From a candidate division KSB1 bacterium (GTDB lineage Bacteria > Zhuqueibacterota > Zhuqueibacteria > JANLFK01 > Oleimicrobiaceae), in contig JAPDPR010000007.1 in the NCBI GenBank assembly GCA_034506335.1, positions 1 to 64,000 of the forward strand: 64,000 nucleotides of DNA, given 5' to 3'. Both the position numbers and the translations under genes were made by a program. The notes under the pieces are model-generated. The model ran no database searches. It was given only the letters and a program-made list of their open reading frames with translations, and was not told the origin of the DNA. Shown here one piece after another: positions 35,360 through 45,400 of this stretch; within the stretch, counting starts at the first letter, position 1, and every line of letters begins with the position of its first letter.

Positions 35360-37669
35360 TCAACGCGGCTGTTCTTGCAAGATCACCTCATCTCGCCAGT
35401 AGCGAATCTTGCCAACCCCCGGCATGTCTGGGCTCCCGTCGAACGCCAGGCCGAACATGGCAGGTTTCGGGTCATACAATACTTGCTCCCCGTATCGTGC
35501 CCCGCTTATGTTGATCGCAGTATACGAAAGCATCCGCCCCCTGCGGACAAAGAAAACAAAGTCCCCGTTGGTCTCAAATTCCCCATACTTGATTCTACCC
35601 GACTCGTAGGTGTACTTGGGCCGACGCCAGTCTCGTATCATGTCCATACGCAGGTCGCGTTTGGCCGCCACAGTGGTGATCCTATCCCCATCGGTTATCT
35701 CTACCATGAGTCCTTTGCCTTCTGGAGCCGGCTCCACATACCGCACCTTCTTCACAAGTTCCTCGGGCGCCACGTCAGGCCGGTGTGGTATCAGCACTGT
35801 AACGAAGGCGACGGTCTGCCCTAATTCAAAGTGCTGACCTGTCGTCTGGTGGATGACCAGCTCGTCCTGGTAGTACCGCCGCTCCCTCTCGACCCCTTCG
35901 AGCTTGTAATGGTGCTCTGGGAACATGATCAGGAGGCGCATGTGAGGAGGCAGGGCCAGTGCCTGAAGCGAATCATATACAGTGTCGTACCAGTGCTCTC
36001 CCTGGGCGAGAATCTTGCGCGTGTGCCAGAGGTTGGCAGCGGTGAAAAACGCAGGCACGCGCGCCTTCACGATGTCAAACACCACGAAGAGCTCAGGTTC
36101 TTTTACATAGGTGACTATGCGGTCCTGCTCGTAACCGAGGAGTTCGTCAACCACTCTTGTTCGGCTATAATCGAATTCAGGCAGTGTGACAAAGTCCACC
36201 TTCTGTGTACGAACCTCGCGATAAGAACCGGCGTTGTGGAGAAAATCCAACACCGACTGCCCTGGGACCGCGTCCCGTATGCTATAGCGGTATTGACCCT
36301 GGTGCTGGCCCATGAAAATCTTCTCCTGCCGCACGCAGACGCGATTGTGGAAGTAGTCCTGGCGGTACGCGCCGAAGGGCCCGCTGGGCATGTAGTCGCG
36401 ATACCCTCCATCGTGAAGAAGCACCGAGCCCCCTGCCATCAGCAGCACGATGCTGTTTTCGTCCGCGTGCCCATGGGTCATCTTCTCTTCTTCCACGGGA
36501 ATGGTGTCGCGCAAGTAGTCCCTAAACAACAGACCGGCGTCACCCTCGTCCTTGTAATTGAGGAGGAGATAGGTTGAATTGGCCTGCCAGCCGTTTCGCA
36601 TCACGATCTTTTTGCCCACAACGTCTTCCATCACCTCGGCGCTCAATGTGGCGGGAGCTTGCGGGCGGACCCTATCCGTGCCAAGCCGATATGCGTCCAA
36701 GAGCAAATAGGCAAGACCCGTGTCGGCAAGATTCTTGAGATTGAGAAAACGCTCGGCAATCGTTGCCGCTGCCCACTTGAGCTCGGCCGAGTTGTAGGCA
36801 CGAGCTGCTGCCTCAAAGAACACCAAAAATCTACTCCAATTTGCCCGCCAATGGGAATCCCCAAAGTCAGGAATCATCCCATCCGGGCACATCAGATTGA
36901 GGAAATAATGGGCGTAATAGTACAACTCGGGCAATTGGAAAAGCTCGTTCACTGAGTTTTTCGCATCCGCGTAGCTGAGCAGCGAGTAGAGCCACACGGC
37001 GTTGTAGAGGCTGGCGTCCTCGATCTCCCAGTTACCCCAGTTGTCTGCCCGCAGGGCCTCTTCCAGCACCTTCCAGTACTTTGCCTTTGGGTGATCCGGC
37101 ACCGCGCGAATAGCCCAGGCCAAAGTCTCAGCGCGCAAAATGGCTCGATTCATCGCCCCCCATTCTTGGGTCCTGAACAGATACTCAATGCTCTCACCAA
37201 TGATGGCCGCGATTTTGGCTTGCTGGGGCGGCGTGAGGAATCCCTTCCGTTTCAGGGAATCGTAGGCCCGCACATAGCGCATGGTCGTGAAAAAGTCCGG
37301 GAGCGCAGGAACCCCTTGGTCGTAGTCAGACCTCTTGCGCGCCGACGAATCGGGATAGAAGGCGCGATAATCACTGTAAGTCAAAAGCACCTTTCGCGCC
37401 CGTTCGGCATACTCTTTCCGTCCTTCTGTTTCGTAAAGAAACCCATAGATGGCAGCCATTTCCAGAAAGCGCGGAGGAGGGCGGTAACCGAAAACGTTGT
37501 CGGGATCGATACTTGCCTTCCACACCGCTTCCAGTGAGTCATAATGCTGCCAAGTCCAGTCGGCGGAAGCTCGCGCAAATTCCAGGTACCGCGCCATCGG
37601 CGGGGCTACTTGCCCCACTGCCCACGTGGCACAGAGCACCAAGAGAATCACCACTAGAGTTGTCCGCAT
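35360..37669 (-). CDS. Secreted heparinase II/III-like protein
   Basis: From the ATG at 37667-37669, placed 5 bp after AAGGAGG, the protein has 769 residues and a clear signal peptide (MRTTLVVILLVLCATWAVGQ). An alpha-toroid region (about 30-340) is followed by a beta-sandwich with MTHGHADENSIVLLMAGGS near residue 400, the characteristic heparinase II/III segment. Upstream in-frame codons lack protein character and were left out. It would act in the periplasm on an acidic polysaccharide. It lies between the isochorismatase-like and GH38 genes. Confidence 0.83.
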   Translation of the reverse strand: MRTTLVVILLVLCATWAVGQVAPPMARYLEFARASADWTWQHYDSLEAVWKASIDPDNVFGYRPPPRFLEMAAIYGFLYETEGRKEYAERARKVLLTYSDYRAFYPDSSARKRSDYDQGVPALPDFFTTMRYVRAYDSLKRKGFLTPPQQAKIAAIIGESIEYLFRTQEWGAMNRAILRAETLAWAIRAVPDHPKAKYWKVLEEALRADNWGNWEIEDASLYNAVWLYSLLSYADAKNSVNELFQLPELYYYAHYFLNLMCPDGMIPDFGDSHWRANWSRFLVFFEAAARAYNSAELKWAAATIAERFLNLKNLADTGLAYLLLDAYRLGTDRVRPQAPATLSAEVMEDVVGKKIVMRNGWQANSTYLLLNYKDEGDAGLLFRDYLRDTIPVEEEKMTHGHADENSIVLLMAGGSVLLHDGGYRDYMPSGPFGAYRQDYFHNRVCVRQEKIFMGQHQGQYRYSIRDAVPGQSVLDFLHNAGSYREVRTQKVDFVTLPEFDYSRTRVVDELLGYEQDRIVTYVKEPELFVVFDIVKARVPAFFTAANLWHTRKILAQGEHWYDTVYDSLQALALPPHMRLLIMFPEHHYKLEGVERERRYYQDELVIHQTTGQHFELGQTVAFVTVLIPHRPDVAPEELVKKVRYVEPAPEGKGLMVEITDGDRITTVAAKRDLRMDMIRDWRRPKYTYESGRIKYGEFETNGDFVFFVRRGRMLSYTAINISGARYGEQVLYDPKPAMFGLAFDGSPDMPGVGKIRYWRDEVILQEQPR

Positions 37670-37710
37670 AAAGGCCTCCTTCATCCTGCCGGGCATTGGC
37701 GAATCGTTTC

Positions 37711-38691
37711 TTACCCTCTCCTTGCCTTCGTGAGACGCTGGCATGCTGCAATGAAATCCTGAGCACTGTGCACGTAGCCGAACATCAAGCTGGTACGCCA
37801 CAGCGCTTCTTGCTTATGGAGCTCGCCCGCGACACTCTCCTTGTTCTCCACAGCAGTCACCGCCTCCTTGAGGCACGAACAACGATAGCCTAGGCGTGCC
37901 ATGTCCACCATACCGCCTGGTGAGAACCAGAGGCACCAGTTCAGCGCAAAGCCCATGTAGATCAGATGCCACACCCCCAGGTGGCGCAGTACTGCATTCA
38001 ACTGATGGGTCGTAGTCGTCACATACTCGTCCCTCACCGGGCGAGCAGGTTCCGGGAAGTCCAAGCGACTCGAGTACCACTGCACGGCTTCGGGGAAACG
38101 CGGACCGAAAAGGAGGCGCTGTTTTTCTGCATCTGGGTGCTCTTCTTGGGTAGGACGCACTGCACCCGGTCCGCGTGCCGGTTCGGGTCCCGCTAGCGCC
38201 TGGGCGCGCTTGTATCCAGGATACTTGCGTGCATAGGATTCATCCGAGGCCACGTGCACCACAGGCACTCCTGCAGCCCGCGCAGCCCCGAGAACCTCAG
38301 GAACAACGGTGCGCGTGATGGGGATAGAACGAACGGCCCACTCCAGCATTTCCATAACCGGGCCAGCAGGCCCAGAGGGTGTGAATTGCAACTCACGATC
38401 AAAACCCACATTCCATATGTGCATGGAGATCAGCGCAGTCTCTTCCACTGGCACCCTTATGGGCACGCTTTCTCCCCATCCTAGGAAGCCCTGTGCACCC
38501 AACATGCCACGCGAGAAATCAACCGGATAGTGACGGTAGTATTCGCCGCGCAGTTCAAGAAAGCGTCCTGAGGGTACTCTGTCCCGGGGCACGACAGGGT
38601 GATTCCCCCTGGCGGCCCGTGCCGCTGTCTTGCTGACGATGAGCGACCCCGCCGCGCAAAGGAGCTTTCCAAGAAACGAGCGTCGGTTCAT
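37711..38691 (-). CDS. Isochorismatase-like hydrolase with export signal
   Basis: From the ATG at 38689-38691, which follows AGGAGAG, the protein has 326 residues. A signal with MNRRSFLGKLLCAAGSLIV looks Tat-like. VVPEVLGAARAAGVPVVHVAS and LRHLGVWHLIYMGFALNWCLWFSPGG match the isochorismatase/cysteine-hydrolase fold, with the catalytic cysteine in NWC. The usual aspartate on the first strand is not present: the strand reads ALISMHIWN. The exported location is unusual for this family. An upstream start would add 24 poorly protein-like residues. The substrate is unknown; it may hydrolyse an amide-bearing product in the periplasm. Confidence 0.72.
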   Translation of the reverse strand: MNRRSFLGKLLCAAGSLIVSKTAARAARGNHPVVPRDRVPSGRFLELRGEYYRHYPVDFSRGMLGAQGFLGWGESVPIRVPVEETALISMHIWNVGFDRELQFTPSGPAGPVMEMLEWAVRSIPITRTVVPEVLGAARAAGVPVVHVASDESYARKYPGYKRAQALAGPEPARGPGAVRPTQEEHPDAEKQRLLFGPRFPEAVQWYSSRLDFPEPARPVRDEYVTTTTHQLNAVLRHLGVWHLIYMGFALNWCLWFSPGGMVDMARLGYRCSCLKEAVTAVENKESVAGELHKQEALWRTSLMFGYVHSAQDFIAACQRLTKARRG

Positions 38692-38764
38692 TGCTCTCCT
38701 GACAATGCTCGGCGAGGCAGGCGCCCGATGCGCACCGCCTCGCCGCTCATGTGGCCACTGCATA

Positions 38765-38800
38765 CGAAAAACTCCCAGAGTTGCCTCCGGGAGTTTTTCG
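38765..38800. terminator. Perfect 12-bp hairpin, likely bidirectional intrinsic terminator
   Basis: CGAAAAACTCCC at 38765-38776 is perfectly repeated in inverse at 38789-38800 with a 12-base loop. Because the arms carry A5 and T5 ends, it can terminate in both directions. It lies just after the PorV gene of locus A and before the next minus-strand unit. A second, GC-rich inverted repeat (GGCGAGGC at 38711-38718 with GCCTCGCC at 38737-38744) lies nearby. Confidence 0.85.
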
Positions 38801-38853
38801 CTGCAGCAACACTCACAAACGCACGCCGTGTGCAGACGGCTGGTACGGCTCCC

Positions 38854-39864
38854 TTAGAACTGGAACCTCAGGCTGAACCGGTGGGTATTGTCAAACACGG
38901 TGAACTGGGTGAATGCATAATCCAACCACAGGTTCATGCCTGAGATGGGCAGTGCCAGGCCCGCGCCGAAGGATGCGCCTTCGTCGGTCTGTTTCAGCCG
39001 AGTCAGCTCATCCGTGAAGCCGGAGTAGTTGAACTTGTACCCGGCACGCAGGGCCAATTTGTCGTAGAGCGTCCACTCGCCGCCCACGAAGTAAAGCTGG
39101 GGGCTGTCCTTCGGCTTGGTCAGGTCTACGAACGCCTTCAGGGCAGTGTTCTCCTCCTTGGCCACGCTCATCGAGGCGCCAATAGCGAAGTAGAGCGGCA
39201 ACGAGGCCCCGATGGCGTAGAACTTGAGGTCGCTGCCCACGTTGTTGATGCGCGCGCCGAAGGTCAAGTCGCGGAAGCCCGTCTCGTACACGGCGCCAAA
39301 GTCGAACGCCCAGGCGTTGGCTGCTACGTTGTCAATGCTCTCACGGATGTACTTGGCCGCAAGACCCATACGGAAGCGATCGGTGAACTGCTTGCTATAG
39401 CCAAGGGTCACCGCAAGATCGTAGTAGTTGTAAGTATCGTAGCGTCCAACTCCCGGTGCCTCGGGCACAGGCTCCTCGTAGCCCGGAGGCGCGAGGTCGC
39501 GGTCGGCGGCCAAATCAGACAGGCCCATGTAGATGACGCCCAACCCGAAGCTGCCCACGTCACCGAGCCCATGGGTGACCGCCAGCGCCGTGTGATTGAT
39601 GTCGATCAACCACTTGTTGTAGTTGAGCCCTACCAGTGTCTTGCCGGCATCGGTCTGGATGCCCGCCGGGTTCCAGAAAATCTGGTTCGGGTCGCCGTAG
39701 ATGGTGGTCGCCGCCGAGCCCAAAGCCACCATCCGTGCACCCACACCGATCTTCAGAAACGCGGCGCCGTCGATGCCCGGCTTCCTCAGCTGCCCGGCGG
39801 CCGCCATCGAGGCCACCAGCAGCAGGAATACCAGAACGAGGCCTACGGTTCTTGACACCTTCAT
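38854..39864 (-). CDS. PorV/PorQ-family outer membrane protein (locus A)
   Basis: This 336-residue protein has a signal peptide (residues 1-23) and begins the mature part with KPGIDGAAFLKIGVGARMVALG, then FWNPAGI. These are the hallmarks of the PorV/PorQ (UPF0164) family of FadL-like 14-strand barrels. In known type IX systems PorV carries secreted cargo from the translocon to the attachment complex, and PorQ is also an outer-membrane component. The ATG follows AAGGAG. It is the last gene of the three-gene locus A and is followed by a hairpin terminator. A paralogue ends the corresponding part of locus B. Confidence 0.9.
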   Translation of the reverse strand: MKVSRTVGLVLVFLLLVASMAAAGQLRKPGIDGAAFLKIGVGARMVALGSAATTIYGDPNQIFWNPAGIQTDAGKTLVGLNYNKWLIDINHTALAVTHGLGDVGSFGLGVIYMGLSDLAADRDLAPPGYEEPVPEAPGVGRYDTYNYYDLAVTLGYSKQFTDRFRMGLAAKYIRESIDNVAANAWAFDFGAVYETGFRDLTFGARINNVGSDLKFYAIGASLPLYFAIGASMSVAKEENTALKAFVDLTKPKDSPQLYFVGGEWTLYDKLALRAGYKFNYSGFTDELTRLKQTDEGASFGAGLALPISGMNLWLDYAFTQFTVFDNTHRFSLRFQF

Positions 39865-39908
39865 ATCTGTATCTCCTTCGGTTAGGGATTGTCAGATCAT
39901 GACCACTG

Positions 39909-42443
39909 CTACCGGATGATGGCAAAGGTGCCCTGCTGCTGGCCACCCTTGTACTTGACCACCCAGATGTAGAGGCCGCTCGCTACCTCGTTGCCGTTCT
40001 GGGAGTACATGTCCCAGAAATAGGTCCCGTTAGTAGCAACCGGCGCCACATAGTCGACCTCCTGTACCAGCATGCCAGCTAGGTCGAAGATCTGGATGGT
40101 GCAGCGGGACGGCAAGTTGTAGAACATGACCTGGTGCTTGCCGCTGGCATCATGGAAGGCCACCCGCTTGTACGGGTTCGGACGCACGCCGATCTTGGCC
40201 CTCCCCATCTCGATATCGGCTACAGTGGCCGTCGGAGACACGAGCACAAACACAGCGCCGAGTTTCTTCAACCCCTCGATGTTGCCCTCACTTGGATAGT
40301 CGGAGGTCTTCCATGCCCACGGCCAGGTGTTCTCCCAGTAGCCGCTCCGGCCGTTGATGTTCACCTTGCCGCTCTCCAGCCAGCTCACGTTGTCCAATCC
40401 CTGATAAGCCGGCGGCACAGTGGCAGCCGCGCCCTCCTTGTAGCTGGACACGTAGTACCAGTAGCTCTGGCCAGGAGCGGTGTAGGTGTCATCTTCCCAC
40501 GCATACGGATAGGTGGCTGCATCGGTGTCGGTGTTCTTATAGTTGGCGAACTCTGACTTGGGCACCACCTTGACCAGCGTATACGGACCCCAGTAGTCAC
40601 CCTGCTGCGGCTTGAGGTAATCCCTGTTGGTCATCAACGGGTTGATCTCATCCTTGCCGGGGTCAACCGCTGGGTCCATGGTCTTCCACCACGTGCCGTG
40701 CGTGGGATAGAGTTTTTCGGTGGACTCGTAACGCGGCCACGCCTGGCACTTGTAGATCTTGATGCCGTCGCAGGCACCCAGCTTGCTCGGGTCCTGCCAC
40801 TTGATCAGAGGGCGAACGTTCTTCGAACCGCTCACCTTGATCTCCGGCACCGGTGGCCCAGACGGGACATCGTAGGAGCCGTCTGGCTTGATCGAGGCAA
40901 ACACCGCGCGTGCCATCTTCACCGTCTTGCGCAGGCCGAGGATCCGGAAGCCCGAGCCACGGTAGAAGTAGACGCGAATCCGCTCGCCTACTTCCATGGA
41001 GAATGGACCGATGGCGCAGATGGGGTCGCCGTCGAACTGATACTGCGTGATCAAGCCTTCGGTGATGATGTTTGGTTCCATCGCCTGGCCACGCGGCGGC
41101 GCATCGATGGGGTTAATTCCCAGAGGCTGGCCGGTCACCGGGTCGTTGACCACCACCGGTGTCGCCTTCTCCCGCGCACCGTCCGGGTAGGTCCACTGCG
41201 ACTTGTCCTTCACCACGAACGTGGTCGGGTCGCCAGCTGTACCCCCGGAGAAAATGGCCGGGTTGGGATTCAGGTCGAACTTTGCGCCATCGCCGCTCTT
41301 GCCGCCGTCCACAAAGAAGCAGCCCATGCTGGCGATGTGTGCTTTCTTCGGCGTGCCGTCAAACACGCCGCCCCAGCCAGGCTGATTGGTGTGGAACCAA
41401 CCACGCTGCACACCCTCACCCACTGCGGGCACAATCTGGTTGCCACTGGCGTCCTTGAATGCCAAGAACTTTTCCTCCCACTGGAGCGTATTGGGATTCC
41501 ACTTCTTGGCGCCAAGCCAGCCGTAGCCATTGTAGGCGTCGAAATACTCGCCAAAGTCTGTTACGGCCGGGTGGTCATTGGGACGCACGGTGGTCGAACC
41601 AATGGCCTGGCAGTGAATGTCCCACGGGTGCCCGTTCTCATCTGGCGTCAGGTCAATGATGCTGGCGCGGTAACGGTTGTTGTTCACATAATAGATGCGC
41701 CCGCCGTCATAGGTGATATAGAAGTGGAAGCAGCCTGGCCAGTAGAACAGCGTCAGCGCGTTGATGCGATTGTTGGTCCGCTCCACCACACCATCGGCAT
41801 TGAGGTCTGTCTGGCCGGTGTTGTAAAGCTCGATCTCCACAATGTGGAAGTCGTCGAGGTTGCCCCACGGCATGGTCCAGGAGTGGGCAGTCAGCTTCAC
41901 GTCCACGCCAAGGGTGGTCGGCCACGCCGAGGTCGCCCAGGCGTGGGTACGATCCGCCGACAGGTAGCAGCCGCCCGCGGGGTCGTGATAGTTGCGGAGC
42001 GGGTCTTTGGCGCCAGCCACATTCGGGGTGTACATCAGGTAGGCGTAGTTCTCGCTTCCCGCAGGCCCCAGTGGCCCTTGAATAGCCGCAAAAGCAGGGT
42101 CGGGGTTAAACTCCACTGCATTTAACCCGTTGCTAAAATCGATGGCAAGCCTCCCCGACATCCAGCTCCACGGCGGGTTTCCGAACAAACCGCTGGTGAT
42201 AAGGCGATTGTTCTGGAAAATACACGCCTGCGGATGGCTGTATCTGATGTTCTTCACGTCGGTCTGAATGGCCAGACGTGGCCATGGGTAGTCGTAATTG
42301 GCGGGAATGTACGTGCACCACGTCTCACCCGCAACAATTACCATGTTCTTCTGCGGGCCCTCAGCCCAGGCCGAGAGCTGGGTCAGGGTCACCGCCGCTA
42401 CCACCAAAAGAAGGGTGGTAAAGAGTTTTGAGTGCCTTTGCAT
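39909..42443 (-). CDS. Large secreted protein with C-terminal sorting tail (locus A)
   Basis: From the ATG at 42441-42443, preceded by GAGGAG, this is an 844-residue exported protein with a signal peptide ending near WA. I recognise no enzyme domain in the first 740 residues. The last 95 residues form an immunoglobulin-like tail: VRPNPYKRVAFHD, then MFYNLPSRCTIQIFDLAGMLV and a final QGTFAIIR. This matches the Por-secretion type A sorting domain. The protein sits between the TonB receptor and PorV genes. By analogy with type IX substrates it is expected to reach the cell surface, perhaps remaining with the receptor. A similarly placed but different protein (55921-58035) occurs in locus B. Confidence 0.8.
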   Translation of the reverse strand: MQRHSKLFTTLLLVVAAVTLTQLSAWAEGPQKNMVIVAGETWCTYIPANYDYPWPRLAIQTDVKNIRYSHPQACIFQNNRLITSGLFGNPPWSWMSGRLAIDFSNGLNAVEFNPDPAFAAIQGPLGPAGSENYAYLMYTPNVAGAKDPLRNYHDPAGGCYLSADRTHAWATSAWPTTLGVDVKLTAHSWTMPWGNLDDFHIVEIELYNTGQTDLNADGVVERTNNRINALTLFYWPGCFHFYITYDGGRIYYVNNNRYRASIIDLTPDENGHPWDIHCQAIGSTTVRPNDHPAVTDFGEYFDAYNGYGWLGAKKWNPNTLQWEEKFLAFKDASGNQIVPAVGEGVQRGWFHTNQPGWGGVFDGTPKKAHIASMGCFFVDGGKSGDGAKFDLNPNPAIFSGGTAGDPTTFVVKDKSQWTYPDGAREKATPVVVNDPVTGQPLGINPIDAPPRGQAMEPNIITEGLITQYQFDGDPICAIGPFSMEVGERIRVYFYRGSGFRILGLRKTVKMARAVFASIKPDGSYDVPSGPPVPEIKVSGSKNVRPLIKWQDPSKLGACDGIKIYKCQAWPRYESTEKLYPTHGTWWKTMDPAVDPGKDEINPLMTNRDYLKPQQGDYWGPYTLVKVVPKSEFANYKNTDTDAATYPYAWEDDTYTAPGQSYWYYVSSYKEGAAATVPPAYQGLDNVSWLESGKVNINGRSGYWENTWPWAWKTSDYPSEGNIEGLKKLGAVFVLVSPTATVADIEMGRAKIGVRPNPYKRVAFHDASGKHQVMFYNLPSRCTIQIFDLAGMLVQEVDYVAPVATNGTYFWDMYSQNGNEVASGLYIWVVKYKGGQQQGTFAIIR

Positions 42444-42483
42444 GTGCCAGTCTCCTCTCAAATGCTCTGTGCAAACCTGCGGT

Positions 42484-45400
42484 TTAGAACCCTATCTCCA
42501 GACCGGCCCAGATCTGGCGCGCCGGACCATAGAGCGGACGGCCCAACCAATCGAAAGGCACATTCCAGTAGCCCTTCGGGTCGCCTTCGTCACCGCTCTT
42601 AGGCTTGCCGTCCCGACCCAATTCGAAGATCTTCTGGTCGATGTTCTCATAGAACGGCGTCCGGTTGTAAGCCAGGATGTTTTCCTTGTTGGTGACGTTG
42701 TCCACTTCCACAAATGGCCGGAAACGGATGCCTGCAAGCTTCCCTTCCCAGGTCAGCCGCAGGTTGAGCCAGTAGTTCCATGGGCCTTCACGCATCTTCG
42801 GGCTCACGGCAAACCACGGGTCAAGGTCGATGTTTTCCGTGGGCAGGTACTTGAAGCCGCTCATGGCGTTGCCTACCGCCGACAGCTCAAAGTCAAATGG
42901 CAGGTAGAACAGCAGGGTGGCGCCGAAGCGATGCGTGCGGTCAAAACCACCGGCCAGCGGGTTCTCCGTCTCGCGCACGACGATGTTATCCTCGCGGTAC
43001 GGGTAGTAGTCTGCCCACTTCAGCGGCAGTTGGCCATAGTTCGCGCTGTCGGTCTTGGCACTGAAGTTGGTCAACTGCGTCGGGTCGTTGCCCGTCCTGG
43101 CCTGGGCCGCCTTGATGTAGGAGTACGCATAAGTGAGTCGCCCTGACCAGAAGCCAGTGCGGCGCTTCTCGATGGTCAATTCGATACCGCGGGAGTCGGC
43201 ATGGCCCCACGAGCTGCGAATGTAGAGACCTTGACCCTTGTACGGCGTCAGGCCCCAGAGCCGGTTGCCATAGTTTTCCACGTCACGGTAGTAGACCACC
43301 GCGTCCAGGGAAATGTCCAACACCGGCGCCCACTGCAAGCCAATTTCATAGGCTGTGGAGCGCATCGGCTCCTGGTCCACCCACACCGTGGTCATGGACG
43401 GCGAGGCCGAGTAGTTGGTGAAGTTGTAGTCGCTGTACAACGAGGCAAAGTTCGGGTACTGGATGAACTTGCCGAAGGAGTAGTGCATCGCCATACGATC
43501 GGAGATCGGGTGCGATACACCCAGGCGCGGGCTGAAGAACCACTTCCAGCCAACCTTCTCGCCCCGGACCGGGCGCAGCTCCCACAGGGCACCCATCGCA
43601 TCGGCGATATAGTCCCACGGGTGGAAATCGTTCTTGAAGCGCCGCGTGTCATTGTCATAGCCGTCCACACGAGCGCCCACGTTCACGATCATGCCCATGT
43701 ACTCGATGCGGTCCTGTAGGTAGAAGCCCAGTTCCTTCGGGTAGAAGGTGTGCATGTCCACGTGGAAGCACTCCATCGGGTACTGATGACCAGCACCACC
43801 GAGTTCCGCCTGCTTGTTGTCCACGTCTACGTAGTGGTAGCGGAACTGGAATCCGGTCTTGATCTGGTGGTTATAGGTGATCTGGCTGGTCAAGTCGCCC
43901 TTGATGGCCGTCACATTCCTGGTGGTGCGGCTGTAGAGCGCTGCCGGATAGCGCGGACGGAACAGACCGCCGGTGGTCCAGAAGTTGACCTTGTTCTCCA
44001 TGTAGGTCTGGTCGATCGCGCTATAGAAGAAGGTGCGGTTCGGGTCCCTGGGCCCAAGCACAGCATCCGGGTGCTCGTTGAGGTAGTTGCCCACGTAACC
44101 GTTGACCGTGGTCCAGTCGATGTAGGTAATGCCGGTGGCCGGATCGGTCTTGGTCACGCCGCCCACGTAGCGCAGGTACTCCTCCCGCGAGTCGAAATCG
44201 ATGAAATCGCCCTTCTCATCGATGTCGCAGTAGCCATCACCGTTGTCGTCTGGGTAGCCCAGCTCGCTGGTCTTGTTGCTCTGGCTAATCTGGATCTCGT
44301 AGAAGGTCTTGGGCGACAGCGTATGGGTCCACTTGGCATAAGCGACCAGGCCAAGGTCCTTATAGCGCGGCGCGCCCTCCATGTAGTACAACCACTTCGG
44401 GTTGAACTTCCAGTTGACAAAGTTGAACAACTTGCCGCCGTCATCGATCTGGCCGTAAAGGGTCACGCGCATGTCCTTAGTGAAATCGTAGTGCAGCTTC
44501 AAGCTGCTCACAATGCGCTTGTCCAGGTCGAACGGCATGGCGGAGGTACGCAGATTCTGGTAGCGCCCCGTCAAGAAGAAGCCGCCTTTGCCGCCCGTAA
44601 ACGGCAGCGGCCCGCTCAGATTGCCCTCCACCTCGTAAGAGCGACCCAGGCCCACGGAGTCGTTGGGGTCGTAGTAGTACTTGTCTTTGGCCAGCTGTTC
44701 GCTCCAGGTGTACAGCTGTGCAGAACGCTGGTCCTTAATGGCGGAGGAGGCAGCCAGCTTGTCGCGCTCGTCAAAGTACCCGATCTGGACGATGTTCCCC
44801 TGCGCGTCCTTCTTGCTGTCCTTCATGTAGTAGGGGTTGGTGCCAAAGTGTTCGATCTTGTCCAGAGGGGTGCCCCGCACGAAGATCTTGCCGGTGTAGT
44901 TCTGTCCACCCGACTTGGTCACCATGTTCACGATGCCTGCGGAGGCGGTGGGGTACTCGGCGGTAAAGGTGCCGGCATAAACGTTCAATTCCTGGATGGC
45001 GCTGGAGAGCATCTCGGTCATCGCCGTCTCGCGGATCTCCGAACGACGGAATGCCTGGTAAACGTGGCCTACATCCAGTGTACCGAACGCCCCGGTGCCA
45101 CCGGAGAAGTACGTGTCCGATACATCCACTCCGTCCACCAGGTACTTGGTCTCGTACTTACGACCACCGCGCACATAGCCGCTGAAGGTGCTCGCTGCCG
45201 TCTCCACCAGGTCCCGATAGCTTCCGACCGGCAAACGGTGGTCAAGCTCCTGGGCCTCCATCGTGGTCTTTGACTGGGTGAGGGTTTTCTCAACCAATGG
45301 CCGCTCTGCCACCACAGTGACCGCCTGTCCCTCGATCACGGTCGGGGAGAGTTGAAAATCGACCTCTGCGGTCATGCCAGTGACCACGCGGACACCAGTC

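Noticed and set aside
40698-42125. Long plus-strand open frame (475 codons) opposite the locus A secreted protein
   Set aside because: It is the antisense shadow of a gene with a signal peptide, ribosome-binding site and sorting tail; it has no recognisable domain or ribosome-binding site.
43750-45273. Plus-strand open frame (507 codons) opposite the TonB receptor of locus A
   Set aside because: Its composition is typical of antisense frames in GC-rich genes, and the minus strand clearly encodes the receptor.
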